This document shows positions 1-8,834 of a stretch of 64,000 nt of DNA, piece after piece. A program made the translations under genes and the position numbers. The stretch comes from Noviherbaspirillum galbum (lineage in GTDB: Bacteria > Pseudomonadota > Gammaproteobacteria > Burkholderiales > Burkholderiaceae_D). The stretch covers positions 1-64,000 of the forward strand of contig NZ_JAAIVB010000068.1 in assembly GCF_010974945.1 (NCBI RefSeq), read 5' to 3'. The number at the start of each line of letters is the position of its first letter. Positions within the stretch are counted from its first letter, which is position 1. The notes below the pieces were generated by a model. It saw only the letters and a list, made by a program, of their open reading frames with translations. It made no database searches and was not told where the DNA came from.

Positions 1-121
1 CAAACTTGGCCGACAGCACGGTTGCAATCGCTGCAGTCAGCGTGGTCTTGCCGTGGTCAACGTGACCAATCGTGCCTACGTTCACGTGCGGTTTCGTCCG
101 CTCAAACTTGCCTTTTGCCAT
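1..121 (-). CDS. tuf: Elongation factor Tu, N-terminal part (cut by window edge)
   Basis: EF-Tu is the GTPase that brings aminoacyl-tRNA to the ribosome. Only the first 40 codons are present, because the gene runs off the left edge. The visible N-terminus begins [20 protein letters not shown] and continues into the P-loop VDHGKTTL, which is diagnostic of EF-Tu. The ATG is at 119-121. The gene follows three tRNA genes on the same strand, matching the classic tRNA-tuf operon, and is probably co-transcribed from the promoter at 512-541. Many proteobacteria carry two tuf copies; which one this is cannot be told. Confidence 0.97.
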
Positions 122-190
122 TTTGCACTCCTAACGATTTGATGAGAATGTCCAGGCACGTGCCCGACTGTCATGCTGATTCTAGAAACT

Positions 191-265
<75 letters not shown>

Positions 266-300
266 AATGTCGTCCGTATAGATACGTCCAACGAAAAACT

Positions 301-374
301 TGGAGCGGGTGAAGGGAATCGAACCCTCGTCTTAAGCTTGGAAGGCTTCAGCTCTACCATTGAGCTACACCCGC
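301..374 (-). tRNA. tRNA-Gly (anticodon TCC)
   Basis: The minus-strand cloverleaf has acceptor GCGGGTG/CACCCGC, D stem GCTC/GAGC, anticodon loop CTTCCAA (anticodon TCC) and T loop TTCGATT, with encoded CCA. The outermost pair of the anticodon stem is a G-A mismatch. It is the middle tRNA of the Tyr-Gly-Thr-tuf operon. Confidence 0.95.
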
Positions 375-413
375 AAGGACCGTCAACTTCAGCCGCTGTT
401 TCAAATTTCCCAC

Positions 414-499
414 TGGTGGAGGGGGCTGGATTCGAACCAGCGTACTCGTAAGAGGGCAGATTTACAGTCTGCTGCCATTAACCACTCGGCCACCCCTCC
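414..499 (-). tRNA. tRNA-Tyr (anticodon GTA)
   Basis: This is a class II tRNA with a long variable arm. On the minus strand it has acceptor GGAGGGG, anticodon loop CTGTAAA (anticodon GTA), T arm GCTGG/CCAGC with loop TTCGAAT, and encoded CCA. It is the first gene after the promoter at 512-541. Confidence 0.96.
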
Positions 500-511
500 G
501 GGGAACCTCAA

Positions 512-541
512 ACTATAGTAGAGACCCCCGCCCCCTGTCAA
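512..541 (-). promoter_or_regulatory. Sigma70 promoter of the tRNA-tuf operon
   Basis: On the minus strand a perfect -35 TTGACA (541-536) is followed, after 18 bases, by -10 TATAGT (517-512). Transcription would start about 5 bases before the mature tRNA-Tyr. The spacer is unusually G-rich (GGGGGCGGGGG). The strength and position fit a stable-RNA promoter. Confidence 0.85.
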
Positions 542-781
542 CAGAAAATTCTGTTTCGGCGGAAAAATTCGACCCGCCTGAACCTCGAAGTGCCGACCTG
601 CCAATGGCACTTTGCGCGCGTGAAGCATCTGACCTCGCGGTCAAGCTCGTGTTTCTCGGACAGCGCTCAAAATCGTTCGGAACGGGGCGGAAGTCTAGCA
701 GGTCTTGCAGCACCGCGCGAAGGATTTTTCGCGGATAGAAGACTTGATCGGAGAAGATTTCAGAGGAGAAAGAACCGCGGT
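542..781. other. Intergenic region without recognised gene
   Basis: No convincing coding sequence is seen between the tRNA promoter and the end of the TPR gene. A weak 6-bp hairpin (CGCGAA/TTCGCG on the minus strand, near 713-730) with an A/T-rich loop could help terminate the upstream TPR gene. Confidence 0.4.
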
Positions 782-2407
782 TCAGGTTCCCGCGGCACTG
801 ACGTTGTATTTCTTCAAGATTCCAAGGTAGAGATCGGATAATGGCACCAGCCGGGGGTTGCTTGGATCCAACCGTCGTGCGGACTCGATGTAACCGCGTG
901 CGCGATCACCAAGCCGTTGTTCCCAGCCGACGTTCTCGAGATATTTCAACACTGCAACGGCAGCGTTGAACACGACTTGGGGATTGTCGGGCAACTTGCG
1001 CACCGCAGCAGTCATGAGCTCGACCGCGCCCTTGAAATCGCCTTGTTTCGCTTTCTCGGCGCCGGAGGAGACCAGCTCGACCACATGCTTGCGGCTTTCC
1101 TTGGCCACGGTTTGCGCGAGCTCGGTGCGCCCCGCCCGCTCGAAAACCTCCATGGCTTTCGCGAAGGCGGCGTCGTCGGCGGCGTTGCTCATGACGTCGC
1201 GCATGACCTCCGAGGCACCGTCGTCCATGTTGTGGTCCAGGCAGTTCTTCGCCAGTTCCATCTTCATGTCGTTGGAAATCCCGTCCACGGACCGGCATGC
1301 CTCGACAGCGGCGGTGAGGTGGTGCATGGCCTGTTCGGCTTCGCCCTGTTCGGTATGCACCAGGGCCGATGACAAAGCCTTGCAGGCGCCGGTCTTGTCG
1401 ATGTGCGACAGTGATTTTTCCATGTCGCGGATGACGGTGCCCGCCTGCTTGACATCGCCTTTCTTGACCAGGGTGCGAACCAGCCTGACGTGGTCTTCGG
1501 GGTCGCGGAATTCGGAATACTTGGCCTTGCTGACCACCTTTTGGAACGACTTCTCGGCCGTATCGATGTCGCCGGTTTCGAGCGCGACGTCACCCAGATG
1601 GCGCAGCCGCCTCACCGCATGCGGGGAAATGCCGACCGCTTCGGTGAGCACGTCCTTGGCCTGGGGCAGGTCGCCCATGGCCTCATGGGTCTTGGCGAGC
1701 CAGTCATAGGCGTCCATGTACCTGCTGTTTTCCTCGACCAGCGCCTTCAGCAAGAGTTCGGCCTCGCCGAACTTGTCCTGCATGAACAAGGTCTTGGCGA
1801 GCCCCAGCCGGGCCCAGGCGACCGCCTTGGTCTTCATCAGCTCCTGGTATATCTCTTCCGCAGGCGCCGGTTCGCCGAGGATCACATGCAGCTCGGCGCG
1901 CAGGCGCATGAAGTCGATGGCGTATTTCCGGTACTTGTCCTGGCCGACCTTGCAGATGTCGATGGCCTCGTTCAGGTTGCCGTGTTCCATCAAGTGGTAG
2001 ACGGGCAGAAACGCCGTGCGTTTTTCGATGGCGCGCGCGATCCGTTCCAGCAAGGTGTCGGCGGTGAATGGCTTGAGGATGTAGTCGGTGGGGGCCAGCT
2101 CGGCGGCGCTCACGACTTTTTCGTAGGCGCGTTCGGCGGTCACGATGATGAAGATGGTCCAGAGCGGGATGAGCTTGTTGTGCCGCAGGTCTTCGAGCAG
2201 CTGCTGGCCGTCCTGCCCCTCTCCGAGGTCGTATTCGCACACGATCAGGTCGTAGGACTTGTTCTTGAGCGGGCGGATCGCCGTGCCCGAGCTGACGGCA
2301 TGGTCGATCTTGTTGATGCCGCACAGGTTGAGCATGTTGTGCAGGTTCGCCCGCATTCCGGATTGCGGCTCGACGATCAGGGCGGTAAGACTACGAAGCG
2401 AACTCAT
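782..2407 (-). CDS. Degenerate receiver domain plus TPR-repeat protein
   Basis: A 541-residue protein with a CheY-like receiver domain at about residues 8-125 followed by tetratricopeptide repeats to the end, a layout suited to protein-protein contacts rather than DNA binding. The receiver keeps the late Lys (YILKPF), but the residue aligned with the phosphorylated Asp is Glu58 (VCEYDLG), and the acidic pocket reads EPQ instead of two acids. It may therefore act as a permanently 'on' or phosphorylation-independent adaptor. The start is uncertain: ATG at 2407 gives MSSLRSLTAL, directly before the first beta strand and chosen here; a TTG at 2428 would add seven residues. Neither has a good ribosome site. 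The gene stands alone. Confidence 0.75.
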   Translation of the reverse strand: MSSLRSLTALIVEPQSGMRANLHNMLNLCGINKIDHAVSSGTAIRPLKNKSYDLIVCEYDLGEGQDGQQLLEDLRHNKLIPLWTIFIIVTAERAYEKVVSAAELAPTDYILKPFTADTLLERIARAIEKRTAFLPVYHLMEHGNLNEAIDICKVGQDKYRKYAIDFMRLRAELHVILGEPAPAEEIYQELMKTKAVAWARLGLAKTLFMQDKFGEAELLLKALVEENSRYMDAYDWLAKTHEAMGDLPQAKDVLTEAVGISPHAVRRLRHLGDVALETGDIDTAEKSFQKVVSKAKYSEFRDPEDHVRLVRTLVKKGDVKQAGTVIRDMEKSLSHIDKTGACKALSSALVHTEQGEAEQAMHHLTAAVEACRSVDGISNDMKMELAKNCLDHNMDDGASEVMRDVMSNAADDAAFAKAMEVFERAGRTELAQTVAKESRKHVVELVSSGAEKAKQGDFKGAVELMTAAVRKLPDNPQVVFNAAVAVLKYLENVGWEQRLGDRARGYIESARRLDPSNPRLVPLSDLYLGILKKYNVSAAGT

Positions 2408-2592
2408 CTGGAATTCTGTGCGTGCCAACGGTTTGGGGGCGAGCGGCCGGGATCGCGCATGGATTGGCTGCCATTAGCGCAAAAATACCATTGTCTTCGG
2501 GAAATGAAAACCGAAAGCCGTTCAATTCTGCCGCGGGACGGTACGGGTGTCTTGAACGCTTAGGAGGAGTTGCCAATCCTTAACAAATGTTG

Positions 2593-4041
2593 TCAGACTG
2601 CGCTCGCCGCCGGCTTTTCGCCGGCTTTCATGCGCCAGGCGGCGAAGATTGCCAGCGCGCACAGCGTGGCCACGAACAGGAACGTCTCGCTGAAAGGCAG
2701 GATCCGCTCCGCGGCGGCATTGCCGCCCGCTCCCAGGCCGACATGGTGCACCGCAAGGCGCCATTCGAGAACGATCCCGGACAGGCTGACGCCGATGGCG
2801 CCGCCAAGCTGGCGCAGGAAGTTGATGGTGCTCGATCCTTGGGCCACCATCTCCATGTCGATGCCGCGCATGGCGCCGAGGCTGAGCGAAGGCAATACGA
2901 ACCCCAGGCCGATGCGGCCGATGATCGCCCATGTCATCAGGTAGAAGTAGCCGCTGACCAGCGAACCGGTCGCCATCAGCGCGAAGGACGCCGCCAGCAG
3001 GAACAGGCCGATGGAAACGAGCACGTTGGGGGCATGGCGGTCCGACAGCCTGCCAGCCAGGATGATTGTGACCGACAGCACCGCGCCCGCAGGCAGGAGG
3101 AGCAGGCCAGCCTCCGATGGCGCGTAGTGCAGCGCCGTCTGCATGTAGACCGGCACGAGGTAGGTCGAGCCGAACAGCCCCGCCCCGTAGATGAAAGCGA
3201 CAAGCGCTCCCATCGCGAACTGGCGATGGCTGAACAGCCGCATGTCGACCAGCGGGAAGGGCGTGCGGCGCTGATAAGCAATGAATGCGGCCAGGCTGGT
3301 CAACGCGATGGTGATGAGGCTTGCCGCACCGACCCAGCCGTCGTGGAGATGGACGAGGCCGTTGATCAGGCTAATCGTCGACACGCCCGCCAGCAGCAGG
3401 CCCTTCCAGTCGAGCGGCTTGGCATCGCCGGCCATGGAGGAATTCACGGGCAGGAGGTAGCGCACCATGACCAGCACCGCCAGGCAAAAGGGCACGACCA
3501 CGAAGAAGATGGAGCGCCAGCCGAAATGTTCGACCAGGAAGCCGCCCACGCTCGGCCCCACCGCTGGCGCGAACACGACGCCGAAGCCGAAGATGCCCAT
3601 GGCCTTGCCCTGCTGCTCGCGCTCGAAGGCGCGCAGGATGACGATGGATGGAATCGGCTGCAGGATGCCCGCGGCCAGACCTTCGGCCACGCGCATCGCC
3701 AGCAGCATCGGGTAATTGAGGCTGAAGCCGCCGACGACGCCGCCCGCCAGAAGCAGCAGGATGGAGCCGGTATAGGTTCGCCGCAGCCCGAACCGCAGGA
3801 GGAACCATGGCGTCGTCAGCATCGACAGCGTCATGGCGAGCATGAAGCCGGCGGACACCCATTGCGCGCGCTCCTGGCCGAGAACGAAGTGATGGCTCAG
3901 GTCGGGCACCGCCACATTGACGATCGTTGACGACAGGATGGATGCCATGGTGCCGATCATGACTGTCAGCAGGACCAGCCATTTGTAGCGGTCGCCATGG
4001 CGGGCGCGAAGTTGCTCGAGCGTGGGCGGGGTGGAAATCAT
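2593..4041 (-). CDS. MFS drug-efflux transporter, DHA2 family
   Basis: A 482-residue polytopic inner-membrane protein. The first helix and following motif (TIVNVAVPDLSHHF) and the overall hydrophobic pattern match the DHA2 (EmrB/QacA) branch of the major facilitator superfamily, proton-driven exporters of drugs or toxic compounds. The substrate cannot be predicted. The start at 4041 (MISTPPTLEQ) puts a short cytoplasmic tail before helix 1; the open frame extends further, but that extension would run through the upstream DUF2905 gene. It is the last gene of a four-gene minus-strand operon, 14 bases after the second DUF2905 gene. No MFP or outer-membrane partner is adjacent. Confidence 0.85.
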   Translation of the reverse strand: MISTPPTLEQLRARHGDRYKWLVLLTVMIGTMASILSSTIVNVAVPDLSHHFVLGQERAQWVSAGFMLAMTLSMLTTPWFLLRFGLRRTYTGSILLLLAGGVVGGFSLNYPMLLAMRVAEGLAAGILQPIPSIVILRAFEREQQGKAMGIFGFGVVFAPAVGPSVGGFLVEHFGWRSIFFVVVPFCLAVLVMVRYLLPVNSSMAGDAKPLDWKGLLLAGVSTISLINGLVHLHDGWVGAASLITIALTSLAAFIAYQRRTPFPLVDMRLFSHRQFAMGALVAFIYGAGLFGSTYLVPVYMQTALHYAPSEAGLLLLPAGAVLSVTIILAGRLSDRHAPNVLVSIGLFLLAASFALMATGSLVSGYFYLMTWAIIGRIGLGFVLPSLSLGAMRGIDMEMVAQGSSTINFLRQLGGAIGVSLSGIVLEWRLAVHHVGLGAGGNAAAERILPFSETFLFVATLCALAIFAAWRMKAGEKPAASAV

Positions 4042-4055
4042 GGAAGGAAGTGAGA

Positions 4056-4268
4056 TCAGGGCATGGCGGAAAGCTTGACGATTTCCGCGACGATCAGAGC
4101 GATGATGGACCACAGCACCGTGGAGCCGAACGGCAGGCAGAACACGATGCCGCGCACCTTGAAGCGTACATCACCCGGGAGCCGGCCGACCCGTAATGCA
4201 TCAAGCTGCGGCAACAGCGGGTAGAACACGGCCAGGCCAAGGAAGATCACGGCAACCCAGCGGATCAT
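4056..4268 (-). CDS. DUF2905 small membrane protein (copy 2)
   Basis: A 70-residue protein beginning MIRWVAVIF with two hydrophobic segments around a conserved RLPGD motif, which is the signature of DUF2905. The function of the family is unknown. It lies 22 bases after a second DUF2905 gene and 14 bases before the MFS gene, so all are probably co-transcribed. The two copies share MIRWV, GRLPGD and LPF but are otherwise well diverged, suggesting an old tandem duplication. Confidence 0.8.
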   Translation of the reverse strand: MIRWVAVIFLGLAVFYPLLPQLDALRVGRLPGDVRFKVRGIVFCLPFGSTVLWSIIALIVAEIVKLSAMP

Positions 4269-4290
4269 GGCTTTCCTTTCGTGGCGCGGT

Positions 4291-4488
4291 TCAACGCAGC
4301 CATTTTGCGACGACCACCATCAGCATGGACATCAGCAGGGTGGAAGCGAATGGCAGGTGGATCTTCCTGCCGAAGAGGCTGAAGCGGAAATCGCCGGGCA
4401 GCCGTCCGATGCCGAGCTTCTCCAGCCAGGGCAGCAAGGTGGAAAAGATGACGAGCGCGATGAAGATGGTGAGAACCCAGCGGATCAT
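4291..4488 (-). CDS. DUF2905 small membrane protein (copy 1)
   Basis: A 65-residue protein with two predicted membrane segments flanking GIGRLPGDFRF, matching DUF2905 (function unknown). The ATG at 4488 gives MIRWVLTIF, the same N-terminus as its neighbour; an ATG nine codons upstream (4515) is less likely. It follows midA by 27 bases. Both copies sit between a respiratory-assembly type methyltransferase and an efflux pump. Confidence 0.8.
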   Translation of the reverse strand: MIRWVLTIFIALVIFSTLLPWLEKLGIGRLPGDFRFSLFGRKIHLPFASTLLMSMLMVVVAKWLR

Positions 4489-4515
4489 GATGATTGCCCG
4501 TGTCTGTACAGCCAC

Positions 4516-5700
4516 TCACAGGCGGTGGCTGCGGTCGTTGCGATGGAAGTTCGGCGGCAGGCCGGTCCCCTTGCCCACAACCAGCACCTTGAACAGTTCA
4601 CCCATTTCAGCCGGTGAAATGAGGCGCTGCACGGCGTTGGCCTGGGGCAGGTAGCGCAGCTTGTCGTCCGGCGAAGTGCGCAGCAATGCCTCGCCGATGC
4701 CGGCGTCGAGCAGGAAGGCGGCGTGGCTGGCGTAGCCCAGGACATCTGCCCCTGCTTCGGCGGCGGCCGTCGCCATCGAGCTGAAATTGACGTGCGCGGT
4801 GACGTCCTGCAGTCCGGGAAGGTAGAACGCGTCGGGATGGGAATGATGGCGATAATGGCACATCAGGGTGCCCTGGGCGCGCTGCGGATGGTAATACTCC
4901 GCCGCCGGGAAACCATAGTCGATCAGGATCGCCGCGGCGCCCTGCCCGCCCTGCCCACTTTCGGCGCCCCTGGCCAGCATGGCGGACAGGCTGCGCATGA
5001 AGCCTTCGGCGACGGGATGGATTTCGGTGACGTAGCCGGCCGGCAGGCCGTCGGCATCGGGAATGGATGCCGCGATGTCCCAGGCCGACGGCCGGTCGCC
5101 GAAGGCGAACTGGAAGTCCTCCGCGCCCGCCGCTTCGGCCAGCAGCACGCCGCGCTCAAGCCAGCCATGCTCCGTCTTGACGACGAGGCTGACGGGCATG
5201 GCATCGAGCACTTCGTTGCCGACCGCCACCCCGGAAAATGCGTCCGGCATCCGTTCCAGCCAGCGTACCTGGGGAAAGGCGCGCAGGGTTTCCTGCTGGC
5301 GGGCGCGCAATTCGCCGGACAGGTCGATGATGTCGTAGCGCTCGACGGCCACGCCCAAGGCGGCGCATTCCGTCAGGATGTCGAAGGCCAGCTTGCCGGT
5401 GCCGGCGCCGAATTCCATGAGCCGGGGTCCGGTTTCCTGCATCATGGTGGCGACGACGCGCGCGATGGCGGCGCCAAAAAGCGGCGTGATTTCGGGGGCG
5501 GTTGTAAAATCTCCGTCTTTTCCCAGTTTGGCGGCGCCGCCGCTGTAGTAGCCGAGGTCCGGCGCGTACAGCAGCAGTTCCATGTAGCGGGAAAACGGGA
5601 TCCAGCCGCCCTGCCGGCGAATGTCGTCGGCAATCAGCAGCCGGAGCCGGCGCGAGGCGGCCAGCGCGTCGGGCGAGGGAACGGGCAGTTGGAGTTGCAT
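4516..5700 (-). CDS. SAM-dependent methyltransferase, MidA/NDUFAF7 family
   Basis: A 394-residue cytoplasmic protein with a class I methyltransferase fold. The SAM-binding glycine motif EFGAGTGKLAFDIL follows the family's N-terminal FSRYMELLLY...YYSGGAAKLG segment, the hallmark of the MidA/NDUFAF7 family (DUF185). In mitochondria NDUFAF7 methylates a complex I subunit during assembly; the bacterial substrate is not established. The start at 5700 (MQLQLPVPSP) matches family length; an upstream in-frame region (to 5781) overlaps the control region shared with the divergent SDR gene. First gene of the midA-DUF2905-DUF2905-MFS operon. Confidence 0.85.
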   Translation of the reverse strand: MQLQLPVPSPDALAASRRLRLLIADDIRRQGGWIPFSRYMELLLYAPDLGYYSGGAAKLGKDGDFTTAPEITPLFGAAIARVVATMMQETGPRLMEFGAGTGKLAFDILTECAALGVAVERYDIIDLSGELRARQQETLRAFPQVRWLERMPDAFSGVAVGNEVLDAMPVSLVVKTEHGWLERGVLLAEAAGAEDFQFAFGDRPSAWDIAASIPDADGLPAGYVTEIHPVAEGFMRSLSAMLARGAESGQGGQGAAAILIDYGFPAAEYYHPQRAQGTLMCHYRHHSHPDAFYLPGLQDVTAHVNFSSMATAAAEAGADVLGYASHAAFLLDAGIGEALLRTSPDDKLRYLPQANAVQRLISPAEMGELFKVLVVGKGTGLPPNFHRNDRSHRL

Positions 5701-5786
5701 GGCCGTTATTGTAGTTTGTCGCGGCGTCCGGCGTGCGCCATCATGCGGGATGCTTCCCGGCGATCCATCAGGCAAGAGCAAGGCAT

Positions 5787-6557
5787 ATGACCCCAGAGAC
5801 CGGAAAAGGCGTACTCGTGACCGGCGCGGCCAAACGCATCGGCCGCGTCATCGCGCTCGCGCTGGCGCGCCGCGGCTGGCATGTCGCGGTGCATTACCAC
5901 CGATCCGCCGCCGAAGCGCAGGCGACGGTGGACGAGATCGTCGCGCTGGGCGTGCGCGCCGCGGCCGTCTGCTGCGACCTGGCCGACGAACCTGCCGTCA
6001 AGTCGCTCGTTCCCCAGGCGCAGGCGGCGCTCGGCGTGCCGCTGCGCGGCCTGGTCAACAATGCCTCGCTGTTCAGCCAGGACGATCCGGCCGACATGAC
6101 ACTGTCCTCGTTCGATGCCCACATGCATGCCAACGTGGCGGCGCCGGTCTGGCTGGCCCAGGCGCTGCACGCGGCCATCCCCGATGACGGCAGGGGCGCG
6201 GTGGTCAACCTGCTGGACCAGAAGCTGTTCAACATGAATCCCGATTTCCTTTCCTATACCTTGTCGAAGGCCGCCCTGCAGACCGCGACCACCATGCTGG
6301 CGCAAGCGCTGGCGCCCCGCTTGCGCGTGGTCGGCGTCGCGCCCGGCATCACCCTCGTGTCGGGCGACCAGACCGAGGAAGGCTTCGCGAAGGCGCATGC
6401 GAAAACCCCACTCGGCCGCTCCAGCACGCCGGAGGACGTGGCCGAAACGGTGTGTTTCGCCATGGACAATCCGGCAATCACCGGCACCACCATCCTTGTC
6501 GATGGCGGCCAGCACCTCATTCCCCTGCAACGCGATGTCATGTTCATCGCCAACTAA
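5787..6557 (+). CDS. Short-chain dehydrogenase/reductase, pteridine reductase-like
   Basis: A 256-residue Rossmann-fold oxidoreductase. The nucleotide motif is TGAAKRIG at residues 11-18, the NNAS motif follows in the middle, and the catalytic YxxxK occurs as SYTLSKAAL. The RIG ending of the glycine motif and the LLDQKLFNMNPDF segment before the catalytic Tyr are typical of pteridine reductase/FolM-like SDRs that reduce dihydropterins with NADPH. Position supports this: folB, a folate pathway gene, starts 10 bases downstream. The exact substrate (dihydrofolate, dihydromonapterin or other) is not determined by sequence. Confidence 0.8.
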   Translation: MTPETGKGVLVTGAAKRIGRVIALALARRGWHVAVHYHRSAAEAQATVDEIVALGVRAAAVCCDLADEPAVKSLVPQAQAALGVPLRGLVNNASLFSQDDPADMTLSSFDAHMHANVAAPVWLAQALHAAIPDDGRGAVVNLLDQKLFNMNPDFLSYTLSKAALQTATTMLAQALAPRLRVVGVAPGITLVSGDQTEEGFAKAHAKTPLGRSSTPEDVAETVCFAMDNPAITGTTILVDGGQHLIPLQRDVMFIAN

Positions 6558-6567
6558 ACTTACCGTC

Positions 6568-6960
6568 ATGCTTACCGCTCTTTCTCACCCCCGTCTTGCC
6601 GATTGCCGGCGTCTTTTCCTGCGCAACTTCGAAGTGATGATCAACATCGGCGTCCATGAATTCGAGAAGAAAGGCGAACAGCGCGTGCTGGTCAATGTCG
6701 ATCTTTTCATTCCGCTGGCGGAATCGACACCGCAGGAGGACCACCTGCACGAAGTGGTCGACTACGACTTCATGCGCGAAACCATCGCGCGCCGCATGGC
6801 GCAGGGGCACATCCACCTGCAGGAAACCCTGTGCGACGACGTGGTGCGCGCGATGCTGGCGCATCCCAAGGTGCGCGCGGTGCGCGTGTCCACCGAGAAG
6901 CCGGACGTCTATCCCGACTGCGACAGCGTCGGCGTGGAAGTCTTCCGGATCAAGGAGTAG
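6568..6960 (+). CDS. folB: Dihydroneopterin aldolase
   Basis: A 130-residue enzyme of folate synthesis that converts dihydroneopterin to 6-hydroxymethyl-dihydropterin and glycolaldehyde. Family features are visible: [20 protein letters not shown] near the N-terminus, the VVDYDF segment, and the C-terminal [21 protein letters not shown] with the conserved Lys. Length is normal. It forms a tight unit with the pteridine reductase-like SDR upstream (10 bases) and ttcA downstream (2 bases). Confidence 0.93.
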   Translation: MLTALSHPRLADCRRLFLRNFEVMINIGVHEFEKKGEQRVLVNVDLFIPLAESTPQEDHLHEVVDYDFMRETIARRMAQGHIHLQETLCDDVVRAMLAHPKVRAVRVSTEKPDVYPDCDSVGVEVFRIKE

Positions 6961-6962
6961 GC

Positions 6963-7898
6963 ATGGAACCGATGACCCTCGACGCCGCCGCGGCGGCCAA
7001 AAAGGCGGAAAAGATCGCCTACGAAAACAACAAGCTGCACAAGCGCCTTTGCCGCCTGGTCGGGCAGGCGATCGGCGACTTCAACATGATCGAGGACGGC
7101 GACAAGGTGATGGTCTGCCTGTCGGGCGGCAAGGACAGCTACGGCCTGCTGGACATCCTGCTGACCCTGCGGGAACGCGCGCCCATCCATTTCGACATCG
7201 TCGCGGTCAACCTCGACCAGAAGCAGCCGAATTTCCCGGAGCATGTGCTGCCCGATTATCTCGCGAAGATCGGCGTGCCTTTCCACATCGAGAACCAGGA
7301 CACGTACAGCATCGTCAAGCGACTGATTCCCGAGGGGAAGACCACCTGCTCGCTGTGCTCGCGGCTGCGGCGCGGCATCCTGTACCGCGTGGCGGATGAA
7401 CTGGGCGCGACCAAGATCGCGCTCGGCCATCATCGCGACGACATCCTCGAAACCTTTTTCCTGAACATGTTCTTCGGCTCGAAGCTCAAGGGCATGCCGC
7501 CCAAGCTGCAGTCGGACGACGGCCGGCACGTGGTGATCCGCCCGCTGGCCTACGTGAAGGAAATCGACATGGAACGCTACGCGCAGGTCAAGCAGTTTCC
7601 GATCATCCCCTGCGACCTGTGCGGCAGCCAGGAAAACCTGCAGCGCAAGCAGATCAAGGCGATGCTGCGCGAATGGGAAAAGAAACACCCCGGCCGGGTA
7701 GAAAACATCTTTTCTTCGCTGTCGACGGTCGTGCCTTCGCACCTCATGGACCGCGACCTGTTCGGTTTCGCCGACCTGAAGGCGGAGGGCATTGCCAGCA
7801 AGGATGGCGACATTGCCTTCGACGAGGAACCGTGCGCGCCGCCTTCCAGCGTCATTCGCTTCGGGGCCACGCCGCAGGATCCGGACGAGCAGGACTAA
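6963..7898 (+). CDS. ttcA: tRNA 2-thiocytidine(32) synthetase TtcA
   Basis: A 311-residue tRNA-modifying enzyme that thiolates cytidine 32 in the anticodon loop. The PP-loop ATP site SGGKDS is at residues 54-59. Cysteines for a 4Fe-4S cluster are present as a first CxxC ([12 protein letters not shown]) and a second ([14 protein letters not shown]). Start ATG is two bases after the folB stop, so translation is probably coupled. Confidence 0.96.
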   Translation: MEPMTLDAAAAAKKAEKIAYENNKLHKRLCRLVGQAIGDFNMIEDGDKVMVCLSGGKDSYGLLDILLTLRERAPIHFDIVAVNLDQKQPNFPEHVLPDYLAKIGVPFHIENQDTYSIVKRLIPEGKTTCSLCSRLRRGILYRVADELGATKIALGHHRDDILETFFLNMFFGSKLKGMPPKLQSDDGRHVVIRPLAYVKEIDMERYAQVKQFPIIPCDLCGSQENLQRKQIKAMLREWEKKHPGRVENIFSSLSTVVPSHLMDRDLFGFADLKAEGIASKDGDIAFDEEPCAPPSSVIRFGATPQDPDEQD

Positions 7899-7922
7899 CC
7901 ATGCTCCCGGCACGCCGGGGCG

Positions 7923-8801
7923 TCACTTGGCCGCGAGCGAGTTGCAGTCGTCGATCAGCTTCTGCAAGCGCTCGGCCGCGTGCTGGCGCTGGGCCGGCGT
8001 CGTCATGTTGATCATGCCAGCAACCAGCTTCGCCATGCCGTCGCGGCTGCCATCGAAGAATTCCTTGTGCTCCTTGTAGGTCACGAACTCGAAGAGCGTC
8101 GCGGCATGGTTGCGCAGCATGCCCATGGCGGCTTCCTTCGAGGGCTTTTCCTGCTGGATGCGGCGCAGGATGGCGAGCATTTCCTTTTGCCGGGTCATCC
8201 GTTCGTTCATCCAGATCTCGTTGTCGAGCGGCCGCCCGTCGGACAGGGCGCGGATTTCCTTTTCCTGTTCGTCGCTGAAGTTGCCGAACCAGTACTCGGC
8301 CTGCTTCATGACTTTCTTGAACCGGAACTGTTGACGCTGCTCAAGATCGCCGCGGAGGTAGTCTTTACGATAAGAATCGTTGTTGGACGCAAACTTCTTC
8401 TCCAGCTTGCCAAGCTGTTCGGGTTCGAGCGCCAGCGCCAGGTCCGTCAAGTCGGGCAAGGCCTTGTCGATGACAAGCAGGCTCTTCTGCCGGATGATTC
8501 CATACTGTTCCAGGACTTCCGCGGCGGTGACCGGCGTCCCCTTCTGCAGGCGTTGCTGAACATGGGCGAACACCTGGGCGTAATCACGCAGCTGCGTCTT
8601 GCGATGCCAGTCGAAAAGCGTCCTGATGCGTTCCTTGACCCAGGGCTTCTGGTCATGCTGGAAGTCGACATAACCGTCCAGCCACCAATACACTACGCTT
8701 TCCCCGTTCGCATAGCCGACGCGGAGCGCGCTGCATGACATGAGCAGCAGCGCGGCGGCGACGATGAAAACTTTGGTGCATGCGTGGCGGACGGAGAGCA
8801 T
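7923..8801 (-). CDS. DUF6279 family lipoprotein
   Basis: A 292-residue protein with a signal peptide ending in a lipobox (LLMSC, Cys23), so it should be lipid-anchored in the cell envelope. The rest is helical and charged, with GYANGESVVYWWLDGYVD near the start, the pattern of DUF6279 proteins of proteobacteria. No function is known. It is transcribed divergently from glmU with only 33 bases between the start codons, and converges with ttcA. Confidence 0.8.
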   Translation of the reverse strand: MLSVRHACTKVFIVAAALLLMSCSALRVGYANGESVVYWWLDGYVDFQHDQKPWVKERIRTLFDWHRKTQLRDYAQVFAHVQQRLQKGTPVTAAEVLEQYGIIRQKSLLVIDKALPDLTDLALALEPEQLGKLEKKFASNNDSYRKDYLRGDLEQRQQFRFKKVMKQAEYWFGNFSDEQEKEIRALSDGRPLDNEIWMNERMTRQKEMLAILRRIQQEKPSKEAAMGMLRNHAATLFEFVTYKEHKEFFDGSRDGMAKLVAGMINMTTPAQRQHAAERLQKLIDDCNSLAAK

Positions 8802-8834
8802 AATGAACTATTGCCTTAATTCAATCGATTATCT

